Assembly: GCA_965220775.1 (NCBI GenBank)
Contig: OZ244845.1
Coordinates: 3,162,001 to 3,226,000 of the forward strand
Length of the DNA: 64,000 bases
DNA from: G963664835 sp965220775
GTDB lineage: Bacteria; Chloroflexota; UBA6077; FW602-bin22; JBCLEL01
Direction of reading: 5' to 3'
How positions within the stretch are numbered: position 1 is the first letter of the stretch; each line of letters begins with the position of its first letter. The translations under genes and the position numbers were made by a program. The notes beneath the pieces were generated by a model. It saw only the letters and a list, made by a program, of their open reading frames with translations, was not told the DNA's origin and did no database searches. Shown here in pieces: positions 17,963 through 27,120 of the stretch.

Positions 17963-18802
17963 ATGGCGATTGCAGCGACAACAGCATCCACAGACATTAG
18001 GCCAACAATGACCGACCAGGACGTACTGGATTTTTGCAAGAAGGGTTTTCTGATCCTCGAAGGAGTAATTCCCCAATCCACAAACGAGTGGGCATCCGAC
18101 GAAATGAATCGCAGGTCTAGCAACAAAATGGAGTGGCTCGCGCGAGACGAGCGGTTCATCGATGAAGTCTTACTACATCCCGAGGTCGCCGGCGTTGCAA
18201 GGTCGCTTCTGGGCGAGAACTTCCAGATGCCCGACTGGATTGCGAACCATCGGTTGGTAGGCCCAGTACCGGCGAAGAGCTGGCATATGGACGCCGGCGC
18301 GGATTTCGAGCGCGAGTGCAACATACTCCAAGTCTTCTACATCCCCCAAGAAAACACTATGGAGATGGGGCCGACACTTGTGATGCCGGGCTCTCACTTG
18401 GTGCCAATACCGCGTGAGGAGTTAGATCACTTTGGCGGTTTGGCCGGCCAGGTGGCAACCGTCGCACCCGCTGGATCGGTCTTTTTCACCGCGTATTCCA
18501 TCTGGCACAGGCAATCGAACAAAGTCGATTCATCTACCCGCAATTTGCTCAAATGGGATTACTGGCGGACCACCCCACCCAAGCGGGACTGGCTATTCGA
18601 TCCGAACTTCGATTTCATTGGCGCAGAATACGACTATACCAACGACTATTTTGACGGGCCGGCGCGCAAGTGGCAGTCGGTCCTGAGAGTGGCCAAAATG
18701 TTCTACTGGGTTTGCGGGAAATCCGACGAGTTCCACCACTTCGGAGGGTCAGGTTGGCCCTTCAGCATATCCGATCCTGCAATCAAGGGAACTAAGCGAT
18801 AA
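17963..18802 (+). CDS. Phytanoyl-CoA dioxygenase (PhyH) family protein 2
   Basis: A 279-residue Fe(II)/2-oxoglutarate oxygenase. The iron ligands are H108-x-D110 (SWHMDAG) and H182 (SIWHRQ), with R193 as the likely 2-oxoglutarate anchor. It is similar along its length to the protein at 1377-2228, including the MGPT..(M/L)PGSHLVPI(P/T)REEL segment and the WRT.PP.RDW segment. Its ATG is three bases after the stop of the 120-residue gene, so translation is coupled. It is followed by an SDR and an alpha/beta hydrolase, so it may hydroxylate a substrate that is then oxidised and cleaved. Substrate unknown. Confidence 0.88.
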   Translation: MAIAATTASTDIRPTMTDQDVLDFCKKGFLILEGVIPQSTNEWASDEMNRRSSNKMEWLARDERFIDEVLLHPEVAGVARSLLGENFQMPDWIANHRLVGPVPAKSWHMDAGADFERECNILQVFYIPQENTMEMGPTLVMPGSHLVPIPREELDHFGGLAGQVATVAPAGSVFFTAYSIWHRQSNKVDSSTRNLLKWDYWRTTPPKRDWLFDPNFDFIGAEYDYTNDYFDGPARKWQSVLRVAKMFYWVCGKSDEFHHFGGSGWPFSISDPAIKGTKR

Positions 18803-18982
18803 GTTCCTGAACGCAAGCTGGGCAAGAGGCGCGCATACTCGCGCGCCCATGCACGAATTCGACCCGCCGACTTGATGCGAGACGGCTAACGGCGAACGGG
18901 TAATTCGAGCTCGAGGCGCATTTGGCGGCCATTCTCCGGGGGACTGGTCGGGATGGCAACAACACTACCAGGGAGGCAAACT

Positions 18983-19747
18983 ATGGCAGGATGGCTTGAG
19001 GGAAAAGTCGCCCTTGTAACTGGAGGAGGCAACGGAATCGGCAGAGCCACGGCGTTTGCTTTCGGCAGGGAAGAGGCTAAGGTCGTGGTTTCCGACTTCG
19101 ACGTAGATAGCGGCGAATCTACCGCCAACAAGATTAACGAGGCGGGAGGCGAGTCCATATTCATCAAGTCCGATGCTTCGAAAGAAGAGGAAATCAAGGC
19201 CCTAATCGACCAAGTCGTCGCGACCCACGGCCGTCTGGACTGTGCGTTCAATAACGCAGGCATAGAACGCGAGCTTACTTTCCCCGACCAGAGATACACC
19301 CAAGAGACTTTAGACAGCGTAATCGAGGTCAACCTCAAGGGTGTATGGCTGTGCATGAAGCACGAGATTCCTCAGATGATCAAACAAGGGGGTGGAGCAA
19401 TCGTCAACACCTCTTCCATTGCCGGATTGGTCGGAGTGGCAAAGCAACCTATCTACGTAGCCAGCAAACACGGGGTTACCGGCTTGACAAAGGCGATGGC
19501 TGTGGAACACGCGCCGCAAGGGGTCCGCATCAATGCCGTATGCCCCGGCCTGATCCGCACCGATCTTATGGAGCGTATCTTCAAGGCCAATCCCGAACTG
19601 CGTGGAGAGGCGAACGACTGGCAGCCTATGGGGCGCGTGGGCGAACCTGAGGAGGTAGCCGAAGCTGTTGTGTGGCTCAGCTCGGACAAGGCGTCCTTCG
19701 TTGTCGGGCACACGCTGACCATAGATGGCGGGCTCGTGGCGAAGTAG
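18983..19747 (+). CDS. Short-chain dehydrogenase/reductase (classical SDR)
   Basis: A 254-residue NAD(P)-dependent dehydrogenase. Cofactor motif TGGGNGIG at 13-20, NNAG motif (FNNAGIE), catalytic Ser in the NTSSIAG strand, and Y158-x3-K162 (YVASK). The acidic D at the end of the second strand (VVSDFD) suggests NAD rather than NADP. The ATG 18983 (MAGWLEGKVALVTGG) follows GGGAGG; the in-frame ATG ten codons upstream has no such site. Classical SDRs of this length oxidise sugars, steroids or other alcohols to ketones, which fits the neighbouring oxygenase and hydrolase. Confidence 0.9.
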   Translation: MAGWLEGKVALVTGGGNGIGRATAFAFGREEAKVVVSDFDVDSGESTANKINEAGGESIFIKSDASKEEEIKALIDQVVATHGRLDCAFNNAGIERELTFPDQRYTQETLDSVIEVNLKGVWLCMKHEIPQMIKQGGGAIVNTSSIAGLVGVAKQPIYVASKHGVTGLTKAMAVEHAPQGVRINAVCPGLIRTDLMERIFKANPELRGEANDWQPMGRVGEPEEVAEAVVWLSSDKASFVVGHTLTIDGGLVAK

Positions 19748-19861
19748 GGCTCCGGGGCTCTAGGCATAGTCAAGACCCCGATCGATCGTTCCAAGAGGAG
19801 CCACCGGGTGCAGTGCGGCGCCATTGGCTCTCACCACACCTAGACTGAACCAAGAGGTGCT

Positions 19862-20755
19862 ATGGCAGAACGGATCACATTCTACAGCGATGGGATAGAG
19901 CTGGTTGGTTACCTATACACTCCTGAGGCAATCCAGGGTGGGGAGAAACGAAGCGCAGTGGTTCTTTGCCCAGGATTCGGCGCTCATCAGGAGAGGTTTC
20001 TTCCCCAGATGGCCAGCCATTTGGCCAACAACGGGTTCGTGGCTCTCACCTTCGACTACAGGGGATTCGGCGAGAGCGAGGGTCATCGCTGGCGCATGAT
20101 CCCGCAGGAACAAGTCAAAGACATATCAAGCGCGGTCACGTTCCTTCAACTCCAAGACGCCGTTGACGCCGATCAGATTGGTCTTCACGGAATCAGCTTC
20201 GGTGGGGCGAACGTGTGCTACGTGGCAAGCGTCGATCCCCGAGTAAAGTGCCTGGTCAGCATAGTCGGGGTAGGTTGTGGCGAGAAGTGGCTGCGCGGCT
20301 TGCGGCGCACTTGGGAATGGAAGGAGTTCCTGAAGGAGCTGGAGGACGACCGGAGGTATCGGGTCATCAACGGCGCTTCCCGGGTCGTAGACCGATTGCA
20401 CATTATGCTTCCCGACCCAAAATCCGCCGAGATGATCCGGCTCACCCAGAAGAGGTACCCGGATACTTGCACAGATATGCCCTTGGAGACAGCGGAAGCG
20501 GTCATCAACTTTCACCCAGAGGAAGTGATGAAGCGGACACCACCGCAGAGTGCGCTGTTTATCGTGGCAGAGGAAGACGATCTGGTCCCCGATGACAATA
20601 CCAGGGAGCTGTACCAAGTAGCCGGCGAGCCAAAGAAGTGGGTAGTCCTGGACGGTTGCGGACACTACCAAGCGTACGGATCACCATATTTTGAGAGAGT
20701 GATGGCGGAGAGCACCGCTTGGTTCACTAGGTTCATGCCACCGGAGGCGGGCTAG
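19862..20755 (+). CDS. Alpha/beta hydrolase (S15 / dienelactone-hydrolase-like)
   Basis: A 297-residue serine hydrolase. The nucleophile elbow is GISFGG with S112. The acid is probably the Asp in EEDDLVPDD (about 239-244), and the His is H268 in GCGHYQAYG. The N-terminal strand layout and VVLCPGFGAHQERFL oxyanion region match the fold. There is a lid-like insertion at about 140-210. It has no signal peptide. It likely cleaves an ester, lactone or C-C bond late in the pathway encoded by the preceding dioxygenase and SDR. The ATG follows AGAGGTGCT. Confidence 0.85.
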   Translation: MAERITFYSDGIELVGYLYTPEAIQGGEKRSAVVLCPGFGAHQERFLPQMASHLANNGFVALTFDYRGFGESEGHRWRMIPQEQVKDISSAVTFLQLQDAVDADQIGLHGISFGGANVCYVASVDPRVKCLVSIVGVGCGEKWLRGLRRTWEWKEFLKELEDDRRYRVINGASRVVDRLHIMLPDPKSAEMIRLTQKRYPDTCTDMPLETAEAVINFHPEEVMKRTPPQSALFIVAEEDDLVPDDNTRELYQVAGEPKKWVVLDGCGHYQAYGSPYFERVMAESTAWFTRFMPPEAG

Positions 20756-21864
20756 AGGAGTCGCCTCCAGACACCGTCGCGCCCTCAAATTCAAGTGGTT
20801 CAGGTCGGACGCGAATGCCCTAGGAGGCGGGACCGGCGCACCTGCACCTGCCGCGCTGTCGGCCAAAGCGGCCGGCTGAGGCCACCACCGGCCCTGAAGG
20901 CCGGCTCGGACCGTGTTTTCATACGGCAATGTCTTGCCAGACAAACTCGTCTTGGTCGCCCCACGTTTCGGCATGCGAACTGACGCAAGCGTTCAGGATG
21001 TTTGTTTTGCATTTTCTACTTTTTTCGAAGCTATCCGGTACGAACCTCTTGACACCACCGCATCGACGGCTCGGAAGTTTGTTTTGCAATTTTCACTTTT
21101 GTTTACCCGGCCCGCTTGGGTGTCCATAAATTTGTTTTGCATATTTCGTGTTTGGTTCTGAGACCAAGACCAACATGTCGACATAACGTTATGTGACGCG
21201 GGCCAGTGCCGGCGTTGGTCCGGGCTTGGAAAGATGCGAACATGTGTACCATTATTATACCAGTCTAGGAGCCGTCCTGCACGAATCGATTGAAGAGCCG
21301 CTCAGGGATTTTCAATATTTCACCGAGGAGGCAAAAGTGCCTTGCGACTTGGGCGAGGGGTCCCCTTGCTTCGGGTGGGAAGTGTTTTCCCGGGAATGCC
21401 GCGGGGGGTCGCGGGAGTAAAGAGGGTTCTCCGATCACTCGTCCAGAGCGATTCGCGAACCGCCTCTATAGTTACGATGACATTCGGTGGTTCGCCGGAC
21501 GGTTCGAATGAGGCTGACGTCCTACGTGTGATTGACTGGGAAAAACCCCAGCGCTACTGGATTGAACATCGTCTCAATCTACTCTTATCGAGGGAGAGGT
21601 TGGCGTCGCCCTCCCGCCCCAAGATTCCGGCTTCCGCCGAAAAGGCGACGTAAGGACGGGAATCGCCACGGCCTTGCGAAGGTCGCGTCTAGGAAGACAA
21701 TTATGGTCGGACGCCGAATGTCAGGCTAGGTCCATTCCCTACCGCTATCGAAGGATGGGTGAACCGGCGTTTCTCAGAGAAATAATCCGCCCCTAGTTAA
21801 CGGTGTCCCGGGCCAGCGGGAACGGATCTATTGCCGCACGCATTCGTGGGCACGCTGGGCGATC
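20756..21864. other. 1.1-kb gap: diverged repeat array and REP-like hairpin, no gene
   Basis: No convincing gene. At 20999-21145 the motif TTTGTTTTGCA(A/T)TTT occurs three times (21001, 21078, 21131); it is the reverse complement of the repeat core in the array at 4853-5065. The stretch 21236-21290 also matches the inverted 4760-4815 (GCGAACA.GTGTAC.ATTATT). So this is a diverged, inverted copy of that whole locus. At about 21615-21650 there is a short palindrome, TTCCGGCTTCCGCCGAA, of the REP type. The short open frames here are low complexity and not supported. Confidence 0.5.
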
Positions 21865-22836
21865 CTAGGAACGGGAAAACGAGTCTCTAACCTCTCTGGC
21901 CGCCATCAGATGGGCCATCAACTGTCTCTTGACCTCCTCCTCGTCTTCAGGTGTCCAATCATAGAATCCTTTGCCGCTCTTGCATCCCAATTCCTGCTTA
22001 CTCGCTTTCTGTCGTAGTAGCGGCGAGGACGCCGGCGTAGAGGAGATGTGAGGTAACAAGTAGTCGTGGATAGCGAGAGTAAGATCAAGGCCAACGAGGT
22101 CCGCATTCCTTAATGGGCCAAGCGCCGGCAACCGCAGACCAAAGCCACTGCTGATCACTTCGTCGACGTCATCCGCCTCGGCGATCTCGCTTTCGACAAT
22201 GGAGATTGCCTCACGCCACAACGCGTGCTGGAGTCGATTACCTATGAACCCCGGGACGTCTTTCCTCACCTTCACCGGGCGTTTGCCAACACATTGGAGA
22301 AAATCGTACACGACGTCGACCGTGTCCTGAGCAGTATCAGATCCCTTCACAACTTCCACCAACGGGATGAGATATGGCGGATTCCAGAAATGGGTACCCA
22401 CGACTCTGTGCCGGTTTAAGACCAACTTCGATATGTCCGAAATGCTGATCGCCGATGTATTTGTCGCCAGGATTACGGACGGGCGACAAAGCTCATCGAG
22501 AGCACGGAAAACCTTTTGCTTCAAGTCGACATTTTCGGAAACGGCCTCCACTACTAGTCCGGCGTCGGCTACAGCCTCCTCCATCGAGGAATGCGTATGT
22601 ATCCTTCCGATGATCTGCTCGATCTCAGATCGTTGGATGAGGTCATTTGCCGCGATAGTGTCCAAATTAGATGCCACATTCTTGACGGCTCGCGAGAGCG
22701 CTTGGGAATCGATGTCGTGAAGGTGGACCTCAACGTTGCGGGTAGCAAAGAGCTGTGCGATGCCGTGGCCCATCAAACCGGCGCCGACAACCGCTACGGC
22801 CGAGAATCGGTTGCAGCCTGAATTGCTCACAGCCAT
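21865..22836 (-). CDS. 3-hydroxyacyl-CoA dehydrogenase
   Basis: A 323-residue NAD-dependent dehydrogenase. The N-terminal Rossmann motif is VGAGLMGHGIA (G18, G20, G23). The catalytic region is GTHFWNPPYLIPLVEVV, the family's H..NP motif with its Glu, preceded by NTSAIS. The C-terminal helical domain contains PGFIGNRLQHALWREA, and the tail GCKSGKGFYDW is diagnostic. It oxidises a 3-hydroxyacyl-CoA or a related hydroxy acid. I start at the ATG 22836 because GGGGAAG precedes it; a TTG four codons earlier is possible. It lies 76 bases after a cyclase-family hydrolase on the same strand and may be co-transcribed with it. Confidence 0.88.
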   Translation of the reverse strand: MAVSNSGCNRFSAVAVVGAGLMGHGIAQLFATRNVEVHLHDIDSQALSRAVKNVASNLDTIAANDLIQRSEIEQIIGRIHTHSSMEEAVADAGLVVEAVSENVDLKQKVFRALDELCRPSVILATNTSAISISDISKLVLNRHRVVGTHFWNPPYLIPLVEVVKGSDTAQDTVDVVYDFLQCVGKRPVKVRKDVPGFIGNRLQHALWREAISIVESEIAEADDVDEVISSGFGLRLPALGPLRNADLVGLDLTLAIHDYLLPHISSTPASSPLLRQKASKQELGCKSGKGFYDWTPEDEEEVKRQLMAHLMAAREVRDSFSRS

Positions 22837-22912
22837 GGACTTCCCCAACGCACTGAGTGAGGCATCAAGACTTAGACGGTTGAGTGCAGTCTAATCAGCC
22901 TGACAGTTTCGT

Positions 22913-23674
22913 TTACTGGTCCCCTTCATCGACGAAGGCAACCAAACGGACAATGGAACCGTCACCCTTGACCCATCGAATTGGAAAACCTGCGATGGTG
23001 ACTCGCATTCCGACAACTTCGTCTATGTCACCTCCTACATTCTCCCAACCCATAATTCCATTGCCCAAGAGTTGCCGGTGGCACGGCTCCCATTCCGGGA
23101 AATCCTCCAACACCGGCCGGCCCATCTCTCTCTCGTATTCAGCGCATATATCCGGCCGCAGTGGGCCAGGACCGTGAGGCGCAATTGCAGTCGCGAGGGG
23201 ATGATCAAGAGCTTGTTGGTCAACGCCTACGGCCTTCACCTGTCTCTCGACGAACCACTCACCGGCCTGTCTGCCCAAGCCGGGAGAGTAGCAAAAGTAC
23301 TCGGCGCTATCAGAGTACTTATGATGCCACCCGCTGTGGATGATAACGATGTCGCCCTTCTCGATCTTGGGCCTAGCCGCTTCCAGATCGTCCGCAGTGA
23401 TTAATTCCCACTTAGATTTTGGGATGTCGACCACCACGCCAGTGCCATAATAGCTATCGAGAGGTATCTGATCGGTGAAAGGAGCTCCTTCTATCACGTG
23501 TGCCGGCGAGTCGGCGTGAGTGGTAATGTGCATAGTAGTCGTAATGACTTGGGACAACACACCAGATTTCGCGTGGTAATGCATCCGCTCGATTTTCACG
23601 TCGCTGAAATAAGGCCACAAGGGAGCCTTGTCTCCGAACGGGTGACTCAAGTCAACTAAGCGTTTCTTCCCCAT
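22913..23674 (-). CDS. Cyclase-family metal hydrolase (kynurenine formamidase-like)
   Basis: A 253-residue protein of the metal-dependent 'cyclase' family. The metal motif is HITTHADSPAH (H49, H53, D55, P57, H59), matching HxTHxDxPxH. The N-terminus VDLSHPFGDKAPLWP is also typical. The family hydrolyses amides, lactones or similar bonds, for example N-formylkynurenine. I start at ATG 23674 (MGKKRLVDL), preceded by GGAGAGAGG, rather than at a codon 31 residues upstream. The neighbouring hydroxyacyl-CoA dehydrogenase suggests a short catabolic operon. The exact substrate is not determined. Confidence 0.85.
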   Translation of the reverse strand: MGKKRLVDLSHPFGDKAPLWPYFSDVKIERMHYHAKSGVLSQVITTTMHITTHADSPAHVIEGAPFTDQIPLDSYYGTGVVVDIPKSKWELITADDLEAARPKIEKGDIVIIHSGWHHKYSDSAEYFCYSPGLGRQAGEWFVERQVKAVGVDQQALDHPLATAIAPHGPGPLRPDICAEYEREMGRPVLEDFPEWEPCHRQLLGNGIMGWENVGGDIDEVVGMRVTIAGFPIRWVKGDGSIVRLVAFVDEGDQ

Positions 23675-24453
23675 AACTATGACTGCCTCTCTCCATATCT
23701 CAACATCTTGGTTGGCCCGGTTCGTTGTGCAGAGGCTGCGGGGTAATGATGTGGGTGCATTCTTCACTCGCCTCTTAAGATGAGCGAAGTCTCGTCAAGG
23801 GCGTTCAGTCAAAATGACTATGGCTTGAGTACATATGCGAGATCTGTGCCACGACCTGTAAGCGCGCAAGTGACCCACGATCGTTCCCGCAGGCGATTGT
23901 ACGGGCGGGCGGGGAACCAGTCAATCGGTTGGCGGACGGCCGAGGGCGTTCCGATTCATTACCCGGTTCGGTCACCCAGGACGGCCCCACAATAACGTCG
24001 GCCGTTGGTGGGACGCAGGGTCCTCGTGGGCAGTCCGTTCACCCTGCGCTATTAGCTGTCGATGCCCGGTTAGGTAAGGTGATGGTCACCGAAAGAGATT
24101 GTCTGGAGGATGCCCCTCTCCGCCCAAGGCGGTTCGAGAACCTCCCCTATGGTGAATCCTGCCTTTGTGGTGCGCCGGACGGTGCTGCTGGGGCCAGCGG
24201 CCGGCTGTGCCCTTGGCTGGGAACAAGCCCCAGCCCGACATTTTCTCTGCGGACGTGGCTCGCGGTTTCCCACCTCTGCGTGGTTGACGAGGTGGATAGT
24301 CGGGTCTACTCAGGCACCTGTTTTTTCGGAGGACTATTGGTGGGTCGGCTCAGTCTTAACGCAACTGGAATAACATTGACCAAAGCGTAGACCTTATTGT
24401 GGTAGAATCCGTGCCGAGCTACACTCGCATAAAGCATTCCGGGAGCGGAGTTA
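23675..24453. other. 780-base gap, no gene recognised
   Basis: I looked on both strands for rnpB, tmRNA, SRP RNA and riboswitch cores and found none. There are short inverted repeats, such as CCACCT...AGGTGG near 24270-24296, and a CTGGG...CCCAG pair near 24218-24236. The region could hold a structured RNA, but nothing specific supports one. Confidence 0.35.
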
Positions 24454-24867
24454 ATGGAAGGATTTGAACGAGCCGTCTTGGTCCTGGATAGGGACGTGGA
24501 CGTGTTCGATGAATTAAGTCGAAGGCTCGCTAGATATGGGTTTATGGCCTTACTGGCGCGCTCCTCAGTTGACCTAAAGGACAAAGTGAAAGAGATTAAA
24601 CCGGCCATTATCGTCATGGACATCACCATGCCGGATGGGGACGGCGTAAAGGCGATCCGCGAGATTAAAGACGACTACGCGATCAAGGACATTCCTCTAT
24701 TTGTGGCTTCAAGCTACCCAGGCCGGCTTGACCGGAGGACGGGGCCGCGGGTGGAGGGTGTTTACTCGAAACCGCTAAATTACGACCATCTGGTCGCACA
24801 CGTGGTGGGGGCCCATCAGCAACGCGTTGGTAAAGTTGACCTGACTACGGGAAGGCCGATAAAGTAG
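24454..24867 (+). CDS. Stand-alone response-regulator receiver domain
   Basis: A 137-residue single-domain REC protein. The acidic pocket is D12/D14 (VLDRDVD), the phosphoacceptor is D56 (IIVMDITMPDGDG), the switch residue is S86 or S87 (FVASSYP), and the conserved Lys is K106 (VYSKPL). It has no output domain, like CheY or Spo0F, so it would act by protein contact or phosphorelay. No histidine kinase is adjacent. The gene is alone on its strand, between two gaps. The ATG follows GGGAGCGGAG. Confidence 0.85.
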   Translation: MEGFERAVLVLDRDVDVFDELSRRLARYGFMALLARSSVDLKDKVKEIKPAIIVMDITMPDGDGVKAIREIKDDYAIKDIPLFVASSYPGRLDRRTGPRVEGVYSKPLNYDHLVAHVVGAHQQRVGKVDLTTGRPIK

Positions 24868-24980
24868 CGAGATCCAAAGCCACGCATGGCTGGGCTCATG
24901 CAGGCCAGCGTCGCACGCCCATGAACAATGTCCAGGATTAGTCGTTCGTAAGGGGAACACGCTTAGGGGCTTTTCCGGCA

Positions 24981-25964
24981 TTACTGTTCCGGCACTGGTT
25001 GCACGACAACAATTTGGGCGGGCGAACTCACCACGGTACCGGCGATGCCGTTTTCTTCAGAAATCAATCCAGTCACACAAACAGTCTTTCCTATATAAGC
25101 GTGTTCTGGCGGGGAAGGGAATTTTGCCCTATCTTGGCCTCTGACCTCCACAGTGAAGCGATTCGGATCTCGCAAATTGCGACCGAGCTCCATGATCGTA
25201 GGGGAACCTGCCCTCTCACGTAGATACCCTGTCTTTACAACTGGTCCTACTACGGCCAACCGCTTGCCCACGTGCATCTTTGCCTCGTTCCAAGGCACCG
25301 AGTCTGGGCACGCTACTCCCGCTTGAATTGGGGTAAGTGTAGGTGTTGCTGTCGGACTCTTAGTAGGGGTGGTGGTCGAGGTTGCCGTCGCAGCCGGAGG
25401 CGTTCGCTCCGAGACTGGCGTAGGACTGGGTTCAATTTCGATAGTCGGTTCAACGCAAATCACATACTCGGCCGGCAGATACCCGATATTCCCTTCAGGA
25501 TCCCGGACGCTCTTCCAGACCCTGCCTTCGGAGCGAAGATCGGGCCCGACGACTAGCATTTCCGTCTCGTCAGGCCACGCTTTGATCCTGTCGTCCATGT
25601 TGGGGGTCCCGCGAATATACACCCCGTCGCCGTCTGTATTACCGACCAGACAGACTATCGATTCCGGCGTAGGGCTGATCGTAGGAGTCGACATCGAGAG
25701 AATCACTGCGGGAGTCAGAATGATAGGCATTACAGTCGGTATCAACGCCGTGAGAGCTGGAGATGGGGAAGGGCTAGCGATCGCGGAGGTCGGTCGCGGT
25801 TGGGTGGAAGTCGGTGTAGGCGAGTCCACCGCGAGGATCACGGTAGACGAGGTCGTAGGGCTTTGGGAAGGAGTAGGCGCAATTGACAAGAAAGGCTGGC
25901 AACCCGCAACCGCCATCAATAGCAAGAAGGCGAATCGGCGTAGCTCTATGACGGCACGACGCAA
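24981..25964 (-). CDS. Lipoprotein with SH3-like and OB-like domains and Pro/Thr-rich linkers
   Basis: I do not recognise this protein as a named family. I choose the TTG at 25964, which gives MRRAVIELRRFAFLLLMAVAGC, a compact signal peptide with a lipobox; the Cys at residue 22 would be lipidated. About 90 residues of Ser/Thr/Pro linker follow. Next is an SH3b-like domain (YIRGTPNMDDRIKAW...GYLPAEYV), then a second Pro/Thr linker. A C-terminal domain (VGKRLAVVGPVV...GKTVCVTGLI) resembles small OB-fold domains. The layout suggests an envelope protein reaching away from the membrane. Its low-complexity linkers give a misleading open frame on the + strand. Confidence 0.75.
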   Translation of the reverse strand: MRRAVIELRRFAFLLLMAVAGCQPFLSIAPTPSQSPTTSSTVILAVDSPTPTSTQPRPTSAIASPSPSPALTALIPTVMPIILTPAVILSMSTPTISPTPESIVCLVGNTDGDGVYIRGTPNMDDRIKAWPDETEMLVVGPDLRSEGRVWKSVRDPEGNIGYLPAEYVICVEPTIEIEPSPTPVSERTPPAATATSTTTPTKSPTATPTLTPIQAGVACPDSVPWNEAKMHVGKRLAVVGPVVKTGYLRERAGSPTIMELGRNLRDPNRFTVEVRGQDRAKFPSPPEHAYIGKTVCVTGLISEENGIAGTVVSSPAQIVVVQPVPEQ

Positions 25965-26051
25965 TTCAACCCACCCCGCCCAAAGATATCCCCTAGATTC
26001 TAGCGCAATGACTATTCGCCATCTACGGGAAGCTGATTGGCACTCCATATC

Positions 26052-26109
26052 TTGATTTCAACGCTGTCTAGCTATACAGTTTATGCAATTAGTGTAATCA
26101 CTGTAATCT
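26052..26109 (+). promoter_or_regulatory. Promoter and operator of the Phd/RelE-type module
   Basis: TTGATT at 26052 and TACAGT at 26075 are separated by 17 bases. Just downstream is a direct repeat, GTGTAATCA (26092) and CTGTAATCT (26101), a likely site for the antitoxin, which normally represses its own operon. Confidence 0.5.
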
Positions 26110-26127
26110 AGGAAAGGCGGGAGAAGG

Positions 26128-26430
26128 ATGACAGGAGAGTTAGTTACGACAAAGGTCATCTCAGCATTCAAGGCTAGGCAGAACTTCGGGCAGCTTCTTG
26201 AGGAAGCTCGCTATCACGGTCATCGCTTCCTAGTGAAGCGTGCCGGCAATCCCATGGCGGTAGTTATGGGCATTGAGGAATGGGAGAACATTGTGGAAAC
26301 ACTTTCCGAACTCGAAGACCCATCTCACGTGGCATCCATCAAGGAGGCACGCCGGGAGATCGAGCTTGGAAAGACCCTCACATTGGAGGAACTGCGTCGC
26401 GAGCTAGACAAATCCCAGAATGTCCTCTAA
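26128..26430 (+). CDS. Type II antitoxin, Phd/YefM family
   Basis: A 100-residue antitoxin. The N-terminal Phd/YefM DNA-binding fold is recognisable from ISAFKARQNFGQLLEEARYHGHRFLVKRAGNP followed by MAVVMGIEEWENI. The charged, probably unstructured C-terminus would wrap the toxin. The ATG follows GGAGAAGG. The gene overlaps the toxin gene by 11 bases, the usual translational coupling. It would neutralise the toxin and repress the operon at the direct repeats just upstream. Confidence 0.9.
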   Translation: MTGELVTTKVISAFKARQNFGQLLEEARYHGHRFLVKRAGNPMAVVMGIEEWENIVETLSELEDPSHVASIKEARREIELGKTLTLEELRRELDKSQNVL

Positions 26431-26683
26431 GCCCCACCATCTGGTCATAGCCAGACGTTTCGTCAAAGACCTTCAGCGTCTTGATTCACAAGTACAAGTG
26501 CGTATCATTCAGGCTTTGGAGCAACTCGAGGATGACCCTTATCGAGGTGAGCGGGTACATGCGAAAGAAACCGGGGCTTGGCGCCTGCGTGTGGGCGACT
26601 GGCGAATCCGCTACGACATCGTCGGTAACGAGATCCACCTCCTGCGCGCTAGACACCGTCGAGAAATCTATCGTCAAGACTGA
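26420..26683 (+). CDS. Type II toxin, RelE/ParE superfamily
   Basis: An 87-residue toxin-like protein. It has the family pattern of a helical hairpin (RRFVKDLQRLDSQVQVRIIQALEQLEDDPY) followed by sheets (WRLRVGDWRIRYDIVGNEIHLLRARHRREIY). The basic residues R55, R57, R62 and the C-terminal HRREIY fit mRNA-cleaving RelE-type toxins; ParE-type gyrase poisons have a similar fold, so the target is not certain. It is the second gene of a two-gene operon, starting inside the antitoxin's last codons. Confidence 0.9.
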   Translation: MSSKPHHLVIARRFVKDLQRLDSQVQVRIIQALEQLEDDPYRGERVHAKETGAWRLRVGDWRIRYDIVGNEIHLLRARHRREIYRQD

Positions 26684-26786
26684 GACCGTTGAAACTTGAA
26701 CTGCGCTTGACTAGGGGTTTTTGATTCTCTAACACCCGTTGCCACCCAAAGATTGACGGTGGTCTTGCCTTTCCCCTCCCCTCTGG

Positions 26787-27120
26787 ATTCCAGCTTTCGC
26801 TGGAATGACGAGACTGGTGGCGGGAGTCTTTCCCGGATCGTGGTCCGGGACATGCTTTCATAGCAATCGCTCATCCCGGCTGGCGCCGGTACACCAAGGC
26901 ATGAAAAGCCGGAGTTGTGGCTTGGTACAGCGAATTAACACGGCGGATTCTGCCACGCCTCATCCCGACCCCTGCGGGAGACAAGCCCCCGCGCTACATT
27001 CTCTCATTCCGCCATCGACCATCGGTCTACGATTCGGCACGTTTCGCCCGTGGAGAGCCGGTATCGAGGTTGATTGGAGGGCACATCCCGGATCGGAGTC
27101 CGGGACATGCTTTCGTACCA
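26787..27120. repeat. REP-like intergenic repeats before mutS
   Basis: The gap 26684-27352 holds no gene. ATTCCAGC and GCTGGAAT (26787-26806) form an 8-bp hairpin of the kind common in intergenic repeats. TCCCGGATCG..GTCCGGGACATGCTTTC occurs twice, at 26831-26859 and 27086-27115, each with its own CCCGGA/TCCGGG palindrome. Between them is GACAAGCCCCCGCGCTAC-type sequence. Repeats of this type are usually present in many genome copies and can act as transcript ends. Both mutS, which converges on it, and the toxin gene end facing this field. Confidence 0.6.

Noticed and set aside
21193..21420. 75-residue + strand protein at the inverted sister repeat
   Set aside because: Only about 19 residues match the other locus; the rest is low complexity, so I describe it as repeat-associated and not as a gene.
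23950..24360. A structured RNA such as RNase P or tmRNA
   Set aside because: None of the conserved cores was found on either strand; only generic short hairpins.
25369..26055. Long + strand open frame rich in Val and Gly
   Set aside because: Antisense of the Ser/Thr/Pro linkers of the lipoprotein; low complexity with no family signal.
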